From: JAGPHI01 sp036661035
GTDB lineage: Bacteria; Bacillota; Clostridia; Oscillospirales; Ruminococcaceae
Reading direction: 5' to 3'
Assembly (NCBI GenBank): GCA_036661035.1
Contig: JAVWZM010000022.1
Location: 1 to 32,216 of the forward strand
DNA length: 32,216 nt
Positions 7,352-15,720 of this stretch are shown here, piece after piece (position 1 is the first letter of the stretch; each line of letters starts with the position of its first letter). The position numbers and the translations under genes are program-made. Under the pieces are notes generated by a model that was not told the DNA's origin, did not search any database, and saw nothing but the letters and a program-made list of their open reading frames with translations.

Positions 7352-8995
7352 ATGGCAAATGTGGGCGAACAAGTTAAAAAAGCGCTCACGGACCTAAAAG
7401 CGCATTGGCTGGGTCTTGACGCAAAAAAGAGAAAAATAATTATGATTGTGGCCGGAGGCATATTAGCCCTGGCTGTTTTGCTAACCTTATACTTAAACGC
7501 AAGTAAAATGGGATATACTCTTTTGTATACAGAAATGGACGCTACCGAAAGCGCCGAGGTGTATGCCGCGTTGCAAAATCTTGAGGTGCCGGTAGAGGCA
7601 AGAATGAACGGCAATGGCGAAGTGGAAGTGCCTACAAAGGATAAGGACAAGGCACTTATAGAAATGGCTTTGCAGGGCATACCTCGCACGGGCTTACCAT
7701 ACGATATCGACAATGGCAGTGGTGGGCTTACCAGCACAGATGCCGACAAACGCCGCGCATATACACAGCAGCTACAAAACCGTTTGCAAGATACTTTACG
7801 CGGCTTTGAAGGCATCAAAAATGCAGTTGTTACCTTAAATATATCACAGCAAACTAACCGCGTGTGGGAAACACAATCCGCCAAAAGCACAGGCAGCGTT
7901 ACTCTTTATTTAGAACAAGGGGCACAGCTTGGGCCAAAAGAGGTTAGCGGCATCAAGCATTTAACAGCGTCAAGCGTTGGCGAAACCATGAGAATTGAAG
8001 ATGTAAAGGTTATAGATGCCGCCACTTCGCTCAATTTAAAGGGCTCGGAGGACATAGAGCTTAATCCGGACGGCGTTGCAGGCGAAATAGAACGGCTAAA
8101 TCTTACTGCCACCGTAGAGCAGCAGCTTGTTGCAAAAGCCGACAATATTCTTACCATGTACCTCACCCCCGAAAATTATCGCATCTCGGCTACCGTAAAG
8201 CTGGATTATAATAAAATGATAAGCGAAAGCAAGGAATACATGCCATCGCCCGATGCAAATAATAATGCAGGCGTGCTTGAAAGCGAGCAAAAAGATTTTG
8301 TTATGAACCCCAGCAATTTTGCCCAAGGGCTGCCCGGCGAGGAACAAAACACCGACACACCTCCGGGCTACGAAAGCATAGACAATAACGGCGACGGTGT
8401 GCCCGATTATGTGGATTCTCATATCAATTCCAATTACGTTGTAAGCTATATTACAAAGCAGATAGAAAAAAACCAAGCGGAGCTTTTAGAGTCCAGCATG
8501 GCTGTGGCTATTAAAGGAGAAATAGACGAGGACGTGCGCGATTCTATCAAGGTGTCTATTTCAAAAGCAACCAATATACCCGAGGAAAATATTTCTGTAG
8601 AAAATCTGGCTGTGCAAATACCCGAAACAGTGCCGAGTGGTGGCAAAAATATTTTAGAGGGCACTCAGCTTTGGATATTACTAGGGGCTTTAGGCGGAAT
8701 ATTGCTGCTTTTATTGGTGGTAATGATGATTGTTTTAGGCGCCAAAAAGAAAAAGAAGAAAAAGCTTGCCATGGCAGATGCGGCGGGGCTTACAGCGGCA
8801 ATATCGGCAGATCCCATGCTGCTTGGCGTAAATTCCCAACAGGAGCTTGATATTCGCAAAAAGCAGATACAAGATGCGGCACTTCGTTCTAAAAACGAAA
8901 ATGCCATCGCCGAGGAAGTACGAGATTTTGCAAAAGCAAATCCGCAAATCACGGCAAACCTCCTACGCAATTGGATAAAGGAGGACGACGAATAA
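7352..8995 (+). CDS. fliF: Flagellar MS-ring protein FliF
   Basis: A 547-residue integral membrane protein that forms the MS ring, the base on which the flagellum is built. There are two membrane helices, at about 27-48 and 439-463, with ring-building domains between them (QGIPRTGLPYDI and NRLQDTLRGFEGIKNAVV are typical). After the second helix comes a run of lysines on the cytoplasmic side. The C-terminal tail ending LLRNWIKEDDE is the FliG-binding segment. The stop codon overlaps the fliG start by one base (TAATG), so the two ring partners are translationally coupled. Confidence 0.97.
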   Translation: MANVGEQVKKALTDLKAHWLGLDAKKRKIIMIVAGGILALAVLLTLYLNASKMGYTLLYTEMDATESAEVYAALQNLEVPVEARMNGNGEVEVPTKDKDKALIEMALQGIPRTGLPYDIDNGSGGLTSTDADKRRAYTQQLQNRLQDTLRGFEGIKNAVVTLNISQQTNRVWETQSAKSTGSVTLYLEQGAQLGPKEVSGIKHLTASSVGETMRIEDVKVIDAATSLNLKGSEDIELNPDGVAGEIERLNLTATVEQQLVAKADNILTMYLTPENYRISATVKLDYNKMISESKEYMPSPDANNNAGVLESEQKDFVMNPSNFAQGLPGEEQNTDTPPGYESIDNNGDGVPDYVDSHINSNYVVSYITKQIEKNQAELLESSMAVAIKGEIDEDVRDSIKVSISKATNIPEENISVENLAVQIPETVPSGGKNILEGTQLWILLGALGGILLLLLVVMMIVLGAKKKKKKKLAMADAAGLTAAISADPMLLGVNSQQELDIRKKQIQDAALRSKNENAIAEEVRDFAKANPQITANLLRNWIKEDDE

Positions 8996-10002
8996 TGGCA
9001 CAGCTTGGAAACAGTAATTTACAAAAAGCGGCAGCAGTAATGATTGCTCTTGGCGCCGAAGATGCGGCAGAGGTGTATAAATATCTTCGCGAAGATGAAA
9101 TAGAGCTGCTCTCTCTTGAAATAGCTAAAATGAGCCGTATGCCCCAAGACGAAATGAAAGAAATAGTAGACGATTTCTACGGCCTGTGCCTTGCACAAAA
9201 GGTAATAAACGAGGGCGGCGTGGATTATGCGCGAGATGTGCTTGAAAAGGCATTTGGCGCCCAGCAGGCTATTTCGTATATGGAAAGAGTTACCAAATCT
9301 TTGCGCACAAAGGCATTCGATTTTGTACGCAAGGCGGATTACAAAAATCTGCTAAATATCGTTCAAAACGAGCATCCGCAAACTATTGCCCTGATATTAT
9401 CCTACGCAAGGGCAGACCAAGCGTCCAGAGTACTTTCGGAGATATCACCGGACGTGCGTATAGACGTTATCGAGCGCATTGCAAAGCTAGATAGAGCCTC
9501 CCCCGAGGTAATATCAGTGGTGGAGAGCATACTTGAGAAAAAGTTCGATTCCATTGTTTCGGTAGATTTAATGGAGCTTGGCGGCGTAAACTACCTTGCC
9601 GACATTATGAACCACGTAGACCGCGGCACAGAAAAGGCTATTTTCGACGAGCTTGGAGTAAAAGATCCGGAGCTTGCAGACAATGTGCGCAAGCTGATGT
9701 TCGTGTTCGAGGATATCGTGTATCTGGACGAGATGAGCGTACAGCGTTTCATAAGGGACGTGGACGCAAAGGACTTGGCAGTTGCGCTTAAAGACGCAAA
9801 CCCGGAGGTTACAAGTATTATCTACGCCAATATGTCTAAGCGTATGCAGGAGAGCGTGGCAAGCGATATAGAGTTTCTGCATAATGTGCGCCGCCGCGAT
9901 GTGGAGGCAGCACAGCAGCGTATAGTAGACCAAATTCGCAAGCTGGAGGAAGAGGGCGAGGTTGTTATTTCTAAGGGCGGAAAGGATGAGGTAATTGCAT
10001 AG
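8995..10002 (+). CDS. fliG: Flagellar motor switch protein FliG
   Basis: A 335-residue rotor protein on the cytoplasmic face of the MS ring that receives torque from MotA. The N-terminal domain (QKAAAVMIALGAEDAAEVYK) binds FliF. The middle domain carries the EHPQTIALIL motif, and the C-terminal domain has the charged torque helix (FVFEDIVYLDEMSVQRFIRD). The frame opens at a TTG at 8971, but the ATG at 8995 is right: AAAGGAGG (8977-8984) precedes it and the family starts there. fliH begins inside its last codons. Confidence 0.97.
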   Translation: MAQLGNSNLQKAAAVMIALGAEDAAEVYKYLREDEIELLSLEIAKMSRMPQDEMKEIVDDFYGLCLAQKVINEGGVDYARDVLEKAFGAQQAISYMERVTKSLRTKAFDFVRKADYKNLLNIVQNEHPQTIALILSYARADQASRVLSEISPDVRIDVIERIAKLDRASPEVISVVESILEKKFDSIVSVDLMELGGVNYLADIMNHVDRGTEKAIFDELGVKDPELADNVRKLMFVFEDIVYLDEMSVQRFIRDVDAKDLAVALKDANPEVTSIIYANMSKRMQESVASDIEFLHNVRRRDVEAAQQRIVDQIRKLEEEGEVVISKGGKDEVIA

Positions 10003-10948
10003 AGTATTCAAATGTAGCAATATTACCTTGTCGAAGGAATGTGTATCCATTGAGGACAATTCCACGCTGCCCCTTGACGACGAGCTTACCGACAGCGACT
10101 TAAACGACTGCATTTTAGATGACATTGAACAAGGCAGTGATGCAGACGATGAAGACGACCACATAAAAGTTTTGGACAGCGAAGAAAATGATGATAAAGG
10201 CGAGCCGCAGTTATATCATTTTCCAACTATAGAGGAAAAAGAGCGAGAGGCGCTTTTAACAGACACAAAAGAAGAAACTCGTAAACAAGCACCGCAAAAA
10301 AGCGAACATCATAAGGCGAAGCAAAAGCAGCAAGTAAGCGTCGGCTCGCAAGAAATGTTTGACGACATGGTGCAAAAAGCAGTAAATGAGGCAAGCCGAA
10401 TATTAGAGCAGGCACACGACAAGGCAATGCACGATTATAACGAGGTTATCGCAAAAGGCGAGGAAACCGTTGCGGCAGAGCGAGAAAAAGCAAGGCAAGA
10501 CGGCTTTGCCGAGGGCATGCGCTCGCAAATAGACAATGTGCGCGAATGTATACGCAAGCTTGAGGCGTCTATTGCCGACATTGAAGGCAAGCAGGAAACG
10601 TTTTTTATGCAAAATGAGGCAGATGTAAAATGGCTTGCCACCGAAATAGCCGCAAAGGTAATGTGCCAGCGTACGGCGGCAGACGAAACAGCTATCATAC
10701 CTCTTGTAAAGCAGGCAGTGGCATCTGCCAAAAACGCAAAATGGCTTACCATAGAGGTTTCAAATGAGGCGGAAAAGCTTTTGGACGCTTTGTATAACGA
10801 TATCGCCAAGAGCGATCCCGAGCGCATCAAAATAGAGCCTGTAGAGGCTCCGGCGAATACCTGCCGCCTTACAACCCCCGATGGATACATAGACGCATCG
10901 CTGTATAGGCAGATAGAAAACCTAAAGCAGTATTTTGAGCTACAATAG
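9995..10948 (+). CDS. fliH: Flagellar assembly protein FliH
   Basis: FliH is the regulator and stalk of the export ATPase FliI. The protein has 317 residues. It begins with HRVFKCSNITLS, as many clostridial FliH proteins do, continues with a very acidic low-complexity stretch (about 20-85), then a long alpha-helical region (about 110-210) and the V-ATPase-E-like C-terminal domain. The start is the TTG at 9995, overlapping fliG by eight bases; no ATG fits the family N-terminus, and the preceding GGATGAGG is a modest ribosome site. The acidic N-terminus makes it longer than the E. coli protein (about 235 residues). FliI follows 17 bases later. Confidence 0.88.
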   Translation: MHRVFKCSNITLSKECVSIEDNSTLPLDDELTDSDLNDCILDDIEQGSDADDEDDHIKVLDSEENDDKGEPQLYHFPTIEEKEREALLTDTKEETRKQAPQKSEHHKAKQKQQVSVGSQEMFDDMVQKAVNEASRILEQAHDKAMHDYNEVIAKGEETVAAEREKARQDGFAEGMRSQIDNVRECIRKLEASIADIEGKQETFFMQNEADVKWLATEIAAKVMCQRTAADETAIIPLVKQAVASAKNAKWLTIEVSNEAEKLLDALYNDIAKSDPERIKIEPVEAPANTCRLTTPDGYIDASLYRQIENLKQYFELQ

Positions 10949-10965
10949 CGACATGGGAGAATGTA

Positions 10966-12270
10966 ATGAACAAAGCCCAGATGCAAAGCTTTATTAAACA
11001 GAGCGACCTATATACATATATGGGTAAAATAGATAAAATCGTCGGCATGACAATAGAGGCTACAGGCCCTGCTTGCAATATGGGCGATGTATGCAGAATG
11101 TCTATAGGCGACACAGGCAAGGAAGTGCTTGCCGAGGTAGTTGGCTTTAAAGAGAGCAAGGTACTCTTAATGCCATATGAAGACACAGACGGCATCGGCT
11201 ACGGCAGCCGCGTGGTGAACACAGGCGCAAAGCTTACCATAAACGTGAGCGATTCCATGATAGGGCGCACAGTAGACGCAATGGGCAACCCCATAGACGA
11301 AAAAGGCCCCATAGAAACAGGCGTACAAATGCATATCGGCGGCCACCCGTCTAACCCCATGTCCCGTCCGCGTATTCATGCGCCTATAGAAATGGGCATA
11401 CGCGCGCTAGACGGCTGCCTTACAATTGGCAAAGGCCAGAGAATGGGGATATTCGCAGGCTCCGGCGTGGGCAAATCTACACTTATGGGCATGATAGCCC
11501 GAAATGTAAAGGCAGACGTAAACGTGATTGCTCTTGTGGGCGAGCGTGGACGTGAGGTAGTGGAGTTTATAAACAGGGATTTGGGCGAGGAGGGGCTTAA
11601 ACGCTCCGTGCTTGTAGTAGCTACCTCAGACCAGCCTGCAATGCAGCGTTCGCGCTGTGCGCAAACAGCCACCACAATTGCCGAGTATTTTTGCGAGCAA
11701 GGCAAAGACGTTTTACTTATGATGGATTCTCTTACTCGCTTTTGCATGGCGCAGCGCGAGGTGGGGCTTGCCGTAGGAGAGCCGCCTGTGGCAAGGGGAT
11801 ATACACCGTCTATTTATGCGGCATTGCCCAAACTGTTAGAGCGCGCAGGCAATTTTGAGCATGGCTCCATTACGGGCATTTACACAGTGCTTGTAGAGGG
11901 CGACGACACAAACGAGCCTATTGCCGATACGGTACGAGGCATTATCGACGGGCATATCATACTTTCCCGTAAGGTGGCGGCGCAAAACCATTATCCTGCC
12001 ATAGACTTACTGCCAAGCGTAAGCCGCTTGATGAGCGACATTGTGCCTAAAGCGCATAGCGGCGCGGCGGCAAAGCTGCGTGGTATGCTTAGCACATATC
12101 AAAACAACCAAGATTTGCTATCCATTGGCGCGTACAAGCACGGCACAAACCATGAGCTAGACGAGGCCATTTCACATATAGACGCTATCAATGATTTTCT
12201 TATGCAAACAGTCGACGAAAAGATGACCTTTGAGGAAACAGTACGCCGCCTAGAAGAAATTATCTTATAG
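10966..12270 (+). CDS. fliI: Flagellum-specific ATPase FliI
   Basis: The F1-beta-like ATPase of the flagellar type III export apparatus, 434 residues. Walker A is GSGVGKST at 165-172, Walker B is VLLMMD at 249-254, and GERGREVVEF (about 192-201) is the family signature. The C-terminal region (IDLLPSVSRLM, then the C-terminal helix) is complete. It works with FliH and FliJ, encoded on either side, to unload export substrates at FlhA/FlhB. The ATG is preceded closely by GGGAGA. Confidence 0.98.
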   Translation: MNKAQMQSFIKQSDLYTYMGKIDKIVGMTIEATGPACNMGDVCRMSIGDTGKEVLAEVVGFKESKVLLMPYEDTDGIGYGSRVVNTGAKLTINVSDSMIGRTVDAMGNPIDEKGPIETGVQMHIGGHPSNPMSRPRIHAPIEMGIRALDGCLTIGKGQRMGIFAGSGVGKSTLMGMIARNVKADVNVIALVGERGREVVEFINRDLGEEGLKRSVLVVATSDQPAMQRSRCAQTATTIAEYFCEQGKDVLLMMDSLTRFCMAQREVGLAVGEPPVARGYTPSIYAALPKLLERAGNFEHGSITGIYTVLVEGDDTNEPIADTVRGIIDGHIILSRKVAAQNHYPAIDLLPSVSRLMSDIVPKAHSGAAAKLRGMLSTYQNNQDLLSIGAYKHGTNHELDEAISHIDAINDFLMQTVDEKMTFEETVRRLEEIIL

Positions 12271-12358
12271 GCATATTGCTTAAAATGCAAGCTTTTGCAA
12301 AAGCATAATCGGCAAAAGCGCAGCACGGTATAAGCGTAGAGTATAGAGGAGGGCGCGA

Positions 12359-12814
12359 ATGAAAAAGTTTACATTTTCGCTGTCGCGTTTGCAAGACTTC
12401 AAAACCTCGCTCCTCGACAAAGAAAAGCTTACCCTTGCGTCTTTGCGCGTACAGCTTGCGCAAATAGAGGACGAGATATCACGGGTAGAAACACAGCTTG
12501 CCGCCTTGCAAAGCGAAATGCAAAGGATAACGAGCGAGGGAACCACAGTGTTTAACCTTAAAAAAATAGAGTATAAAATAGAGGCGTCACGTGCCTTGCT
12601 AAAAGAGCTGTACGAAAAAAGGCTAATCCAACAGCAAAGGGTAGAAGCACAGCTTAGAATAGTAATGGGCGTAAAATCCGAAGTATCGGGCCTTGAAAAG
12701 CTACGGGAAAAGCAGCGCGAGGAATACGATTACGCGCTGAAAAAAGAAAACGATGAAATTATCGGTGAGCTGGTTAGCGGGCAATTTGTCCGCAAATCTT
12801 CACATATAAACTAA
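12359..12814 (+). CDS. fliJ: Flagellar export protein FliJ
   Basis: A 151-residue coiled-coil protein that fits into the centre of the FliI hexamer and contacts FlhA. It starts KKFTFSLSRLQDFKTSLLDKEK and is almost entirely heptad-like helix (about 15-140), as in FliJ. Sequence conservation is low in this family, so the call leans on position between fliI and fliK, length and coiled-coil pattern. A GAGGAGGGCG site precedes the ATG. The 88 bases before it hold nothing clear. Confidence 0.88.
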   Translation: MKKFTFSLSRLQDFKTSLLDKEKLTLASLRVQLAQIEDEISRVETQLAALQSEMQRITSEGTTVFNLKKIEYKIEASRALLKELYEKRLIQQQRVEAQLRIVMGVKSEVSGLEKLREKQREEYDYALKKENDEIIGELVSGQFVRKSSHIN

Positions 12815-12902
12815 GCGAAATCCGCGCACAGGGCGCATATTCTTAAAGTGAATACAGTGCTTTGTAAGTGGCGTTTCGCAAAACATGAAGGGAGGTGAAA
12901 AC

Positions 12903-14369
12903 ATGAACACTACAATGCAAGCCCAGCCTAATCTTGCGGTGCAAAAACAGGCGGATCTTGCACCTAAAGCACAAGCCGTAAACACACACGCAGTAAAGCA
13001 AGGCGACACTAAAGACGCCGCCGCGCAAAAAGACAACGACTTTCTAAAGGCTCTTTTATCCCAAATTGCAAACGATACAGAGGAACAAGACGTTGCAAGC
13101 GAGGCAAATAAAGTGGGCGCACAAAATGCGGCATTATTGGCAGCGCAAATGCTATCGCAAAATCCGATGGCGGCAGAGCAACTTTTGCAAATGCTGCAAA
13201 ACGAGGGTGCTAAACCGCAATTAATGCAGGAAGCAAATGCACAAATACAGCTCTTGCAGCCACAAACCGCAATATTGGGTATCGGCACGGAAACCACACA
13301 GCCTATCGCGGCGCAAATAGCCATGGCAAACGGCGGCGAAGTGCAAAGCCAAAAGGCAAGCGAGGTACAGGTGCAAGTGGCACAAAACGCGGCGAACATG
13401 GCGCAATCAGCACAGCAAGGAAATGTTGCACACACGGTAAAAACCGCAGAGCAGTTTGATGCACTGATAGCAGAGCTTAGTGGAAACGCAAAACAGGGCA
13501 AAGAGCAAAACGTTAAACCGCAGGTAATGCAAAACGCACAAGTAACCGAAAGCGAAGGCAAGGAGCCTACAGACCTACAGAAAGCGCAAACACCGTTTAC
13601 ACTGCAAGGCGCAAAAGAATTGCAGGGCAAAGACGGCGTAAAGCTAGAAGTGCTAAAGCCCGAAAAAGCAGATGCAGAGATATTGGCAAACGGAAAATTG
13701 GCATTTGAAACAGCGGCGGCAAAGCTGCGCACGGCAGACAGCACTAAGGCAGATGATGCACAGACGGTAAAAGACGAGCCAGTGCAAAAAGCGCAAAAAG
13801 CTGTGGAAAAACCCATAAAGGAAACAGCGCAATCAGAGCAACCTGCCATACAGCGCGAAGTGCATTTGCAAAGCTTATCAAGCGCACAGCCATTAGAAAA
13901 GGAAGCGCCTGTACTAAACAAGCAAGATTTACTTTTGCAGGTACAGCAAGGTGCAATGGCAAACGCAAAGGCAGGCAAGGAAGACTTTGTTATGAGGCTG
14001 CGCCCCGACGGCATGGGCGAAATCACAGTAAAGCTGGCAGAAGCAGACGGCAAGATGACAATGCAAATCACCGCGTCTAACGCCAACGTGCAAAAAATGC
14101 TAAGTGCCGAAATAGACAATCTGCGCGAGGCAATGAAACCATATCACGTAGAAGTGCGCGAGATAATGCAGCAGCAGACAAACCATTTTGACTTAGGCTC
14201 GCAAAACCCAAATGCAAACCAACAGCATTTTGCTAACCAATTTGCATATCAGCAAAACGAGCAAAAGCCATCGCTTTATTACAGTGGTGCGGCAGTACAG
14301 CAAGAAGAAATGGTACTTGAAGAAATGCCACAAGCAAAGCCCCTTTCGACAATGGATATTTACGCCTAA
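12903..14369 (+). CDS. fliK: Flagellar hook-length control protein FliK
   Basis: The secreted molecular ruler that sets hook length and switches export specificity through FlhB. The protein has 488 residues. The first 350 or so are low-complexity, very rich in Gln, Ala and Lys, as expected for the flexible ruler part. The conserved Flg_hook domain is at about 357-440: DFVMRLRPDGMGEITVKL followed by an NVQKMLSAEIDNLREAM helix and YHVEVREI. The open frame begins at an ATG at 12885, but its AAGGGAGGTG (12888-12897) is the ribosome site for the ATG at 12903, which is taken as the start. A long minus-strand frame opposite this gene is a composition shadow. Confidence 0.93.
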   Translation: MNTTMQAQPNLAVQKQADLAPKAQAVNTHAVKQGDTKDAAAQKDNDFLKALLSQIANDTEEQDVASEANKVGAQNAALLAAQMLSQNPMAAEQLLQMLQNEGAKPQLMQEANAQIQLLQPQTAILGIGTETTQPIAAQIAMANGGEVQSQKASEVQVQVAQNAANMAQSAQQGNVAHTVKTAEQFDALIAELSGNAKQGKEQNVKPQVMQNAQVTESEGKEPTDLQKAQTPFTLQGAKELQGKDGVKLEVLKPEKADAEILANGKLAFETAAAKLRTADSTKADDAQTVKDEPVQKAQKAVEKPIKETAQSEQPAIQREVHLQSLSSAQPLEKEAPVLNKQDLLLQVQQGAMANAKAGKEDFVMRLRPDGMGEITVKLAEADGKMTMQITASNANVQKMLSAEIDNLREAMKPYHVEVREIMQQQTNHFDLGSQNPNANQQHFANQFAYQQNEQKPSLYYSGAAVQQEEMVLEEMPQAKPLSTMDIYA

Positions 14370-14415
14370 GTAAAAAAGATACTTTGCTTACATTATATAA
14401 GAAAGGAGAAACGAC

Positions 14416-15162
14416 ATGTCAGATATATCCATCGGAGATTTATACAAACCGACAGGCGGCAACACCGTAGACACACCCTACGAAGAAGGGGACAAGCAGT
14501 CTGTAAGCGTAACGGATTTTCTACAGCTTATGATAGCCCAGCTACGCAACCAAGATTTTACAAACCCTGTAGACGACACACAATACGTTACCCAGTTAGC
14601 GCAATTTGCCAGTATGCAGCAAATGACAGAGCTTGCTTATTACAGCAAAACCAATTACGCAATGGGGCTTGTGGGCAAGCAGGTTACAGTGGCAAGCTAT
14701 TCCATGGGTGGGCAGGTAAACAGAGATACAGGCGCAGTGGAAAAGGTATCACTTGTAGATAACGAATACATGATAACCGTTAAGGGCAAGGACTACAGGC
14801 TAAACCAGATAATGTCCGTGGGCGAATCTACACCGGATATCGAAGGCGAAACCAAGCTTACACCTATTTTGCTCAAGAAAAACGCAACAGGCGCATCAAT
14901 ACGTTGGGACGCACCGGGCACACAAGACGATAAAGACAAATTTACCTACAATGTGTTCTACTCTACCGACGATAAATTCGATGCTATCGCAGACGTTAAA
15001 AAAGGTACTCTTGCAGGCACGGTAAAAATGGGCGAAGAAGCAACATTCGATATCAAAAACCTAGAGCCGGGCAAAACTTACCACGTTAATATAGTGGCAA
15101 CCACCGCCGCAGGCAAAGAAACCGTCTACAAAAAAATCACCTTTACAACGCCTAAGGAATAA
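14416..15162 (+). CDS. flgD: Flagellar hook capping protein FlgD, with C-terminal fibronectin III-like domain
   Basis: The scaffold cap for hook assembly, 248 residues. The N-terminal capping region is clear (VTDFLQLMIAQLRNQDFTNP, then YVTQLAQFASMQQMTEL, about 28-75), followed by a small beta domain (about 85-145). Residues 148-247 look like a fibronectin type III module: a SIRWDAPGT strand, YNVFYSTDDKF, and IKNLEPGKTYHVNIVATTAAG. Many Firmicute FlgD proteins are shorter and end before this. An AAAGGAG site precedes the ATG. It sits between fliK and the TIGR02530 gene, next to the hook gene it serves. Confidence 0.93.
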   Translation: MSDISIGDLYKPTGGNTVDTPYEEGDKQSVSVTDFLQLMIAQLRNQDFTNPVDDTQYVTQLAQFASMQQMTELAYYSKTNYAMGLVGKQVTVASYSMGGQVNRDTGAVEKVSLVDNEYMITVKGKDYRLNQIMSVGESTPDIEGETKLTPILLKKNATGASIRWDAPGTQDDKDKFTYNVFYSTDDKFDAIADVKKGTLAGTVKMGEEATFDIKNLEPGKTYHVNIVATTAAGKETVYKKITFTTPKE

Positions 15163-15180
15163 GAAAAGGAGGCTGTATCA

Positions 15181-15579
15181 ATGAACGATTTCATGTTAAA
15201 CCGCATGGCTCGTCCCATTATCACAGGCACACCGCCTATAACACAGCAGCCTACAGTGCAAAAGGCGGATAAAGAACAAGAGGGCAGCTCTTTTCGCAAC
15301 ATTTTGGAAGCACAGCTTGCACAAAACGGCGTGGCTTTTTCAAAGCATGCAGTAAACCGCGTAATAGAGCGCAATATCAACGTAAGCGGCGCAAATATGG
15401 AGCGGCTGGCACAGGGCGTGGAGATAGCCAAAAGCAAAGGCCTTGGGGACACATTAATTTTAATAGACCGCACGGCATTTATAGTAAACGCCCCTGCAGG
15501 CAAGGTAATAACAACAGTTAGCGACGAAGATTTAAAAGGAAATGTTTTCACAAATATCGATGGTACCGTAATTATATAG
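15181..15579 (+). CDS. Flagellar operon protein of the TIGR02530 type
   Basis: A 132-residue protein of the small family found in Firmicute and some other flagellar operons between flgD and flgE. The features recognised are a disordered N-terminus with RPIITGTPPITQ, then the central FSKHAVNRVIERNINVS and the end DRTAFIVNAPAGKVITTVS. Its exact biochemical role is not known to me; association with hook assembly is inferred from its fixed neighbours. AAAAGGAGGC precedes the ATG. Confidence 0.85.
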   Translation: MNDFMLNRMARPIITGTPPITQQPTVQKADKEQEGSSFRNILEAQLAQNGVAFSKHAVNRVIERNINVSGANMERLAQGVEIAKSKGLGDTLILIDRTAFIVNAPAGKVITTVSDEDLKGNVFTNIDGTVII

Positions 15580-15720
15580 CCGGACCTTTATGGAAGCTAT
15601 AAGGCTTTGACTGATTGATAAGCCTTAATCGGACTGTTTTGGTATTGTTATGTCAAAACAGCGAGATAAACCATTAAACGGTACCTCCAACAAATTTATA
15701 ATTTTGAAGGAGAGTTAAAA
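15580..15720 (+). promoter_or_regulatory. flgE leader with tandem hairpins and a possible ribosome-site-masking stem
   Basis: The 141-base gap before the hook gene holds two hairpins of the same shape. TAAGGCTT (15600-15607) pairs with AAGCCTTA (15620-15627), and CTGTTTTG (15634-15641) with CAAAACAG (15654-15661); each has an 8-bp stem and a 12-base loop. Nearer the gene, CTCC (15685-15688) can pair with the Shine-Dalgarno GGAG (15709-15712), supported by CAAA/TTTG inside. The pairings are seen; a control function is inferred. Confidence 0.4.

Noticed and set aside
12800..14119. Minus-strand open frame of 439 residues, rich in Cys, Ala and Ser
   Set aside because: It is opposite fliK and reflects the Gln/Ala/Lys-rich codon composition of that gene; no ribosome site, no recognisable domain, and fliK has a real C-terminal domain.
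15580..15720. Cyclic-di-GMP (GEMM-type) riboswitch before flgE
   Set aside because: A segment with AAACC and GGTACC was considered, but the conserved GEMM core and tetraloop-receptor pattern are absent.
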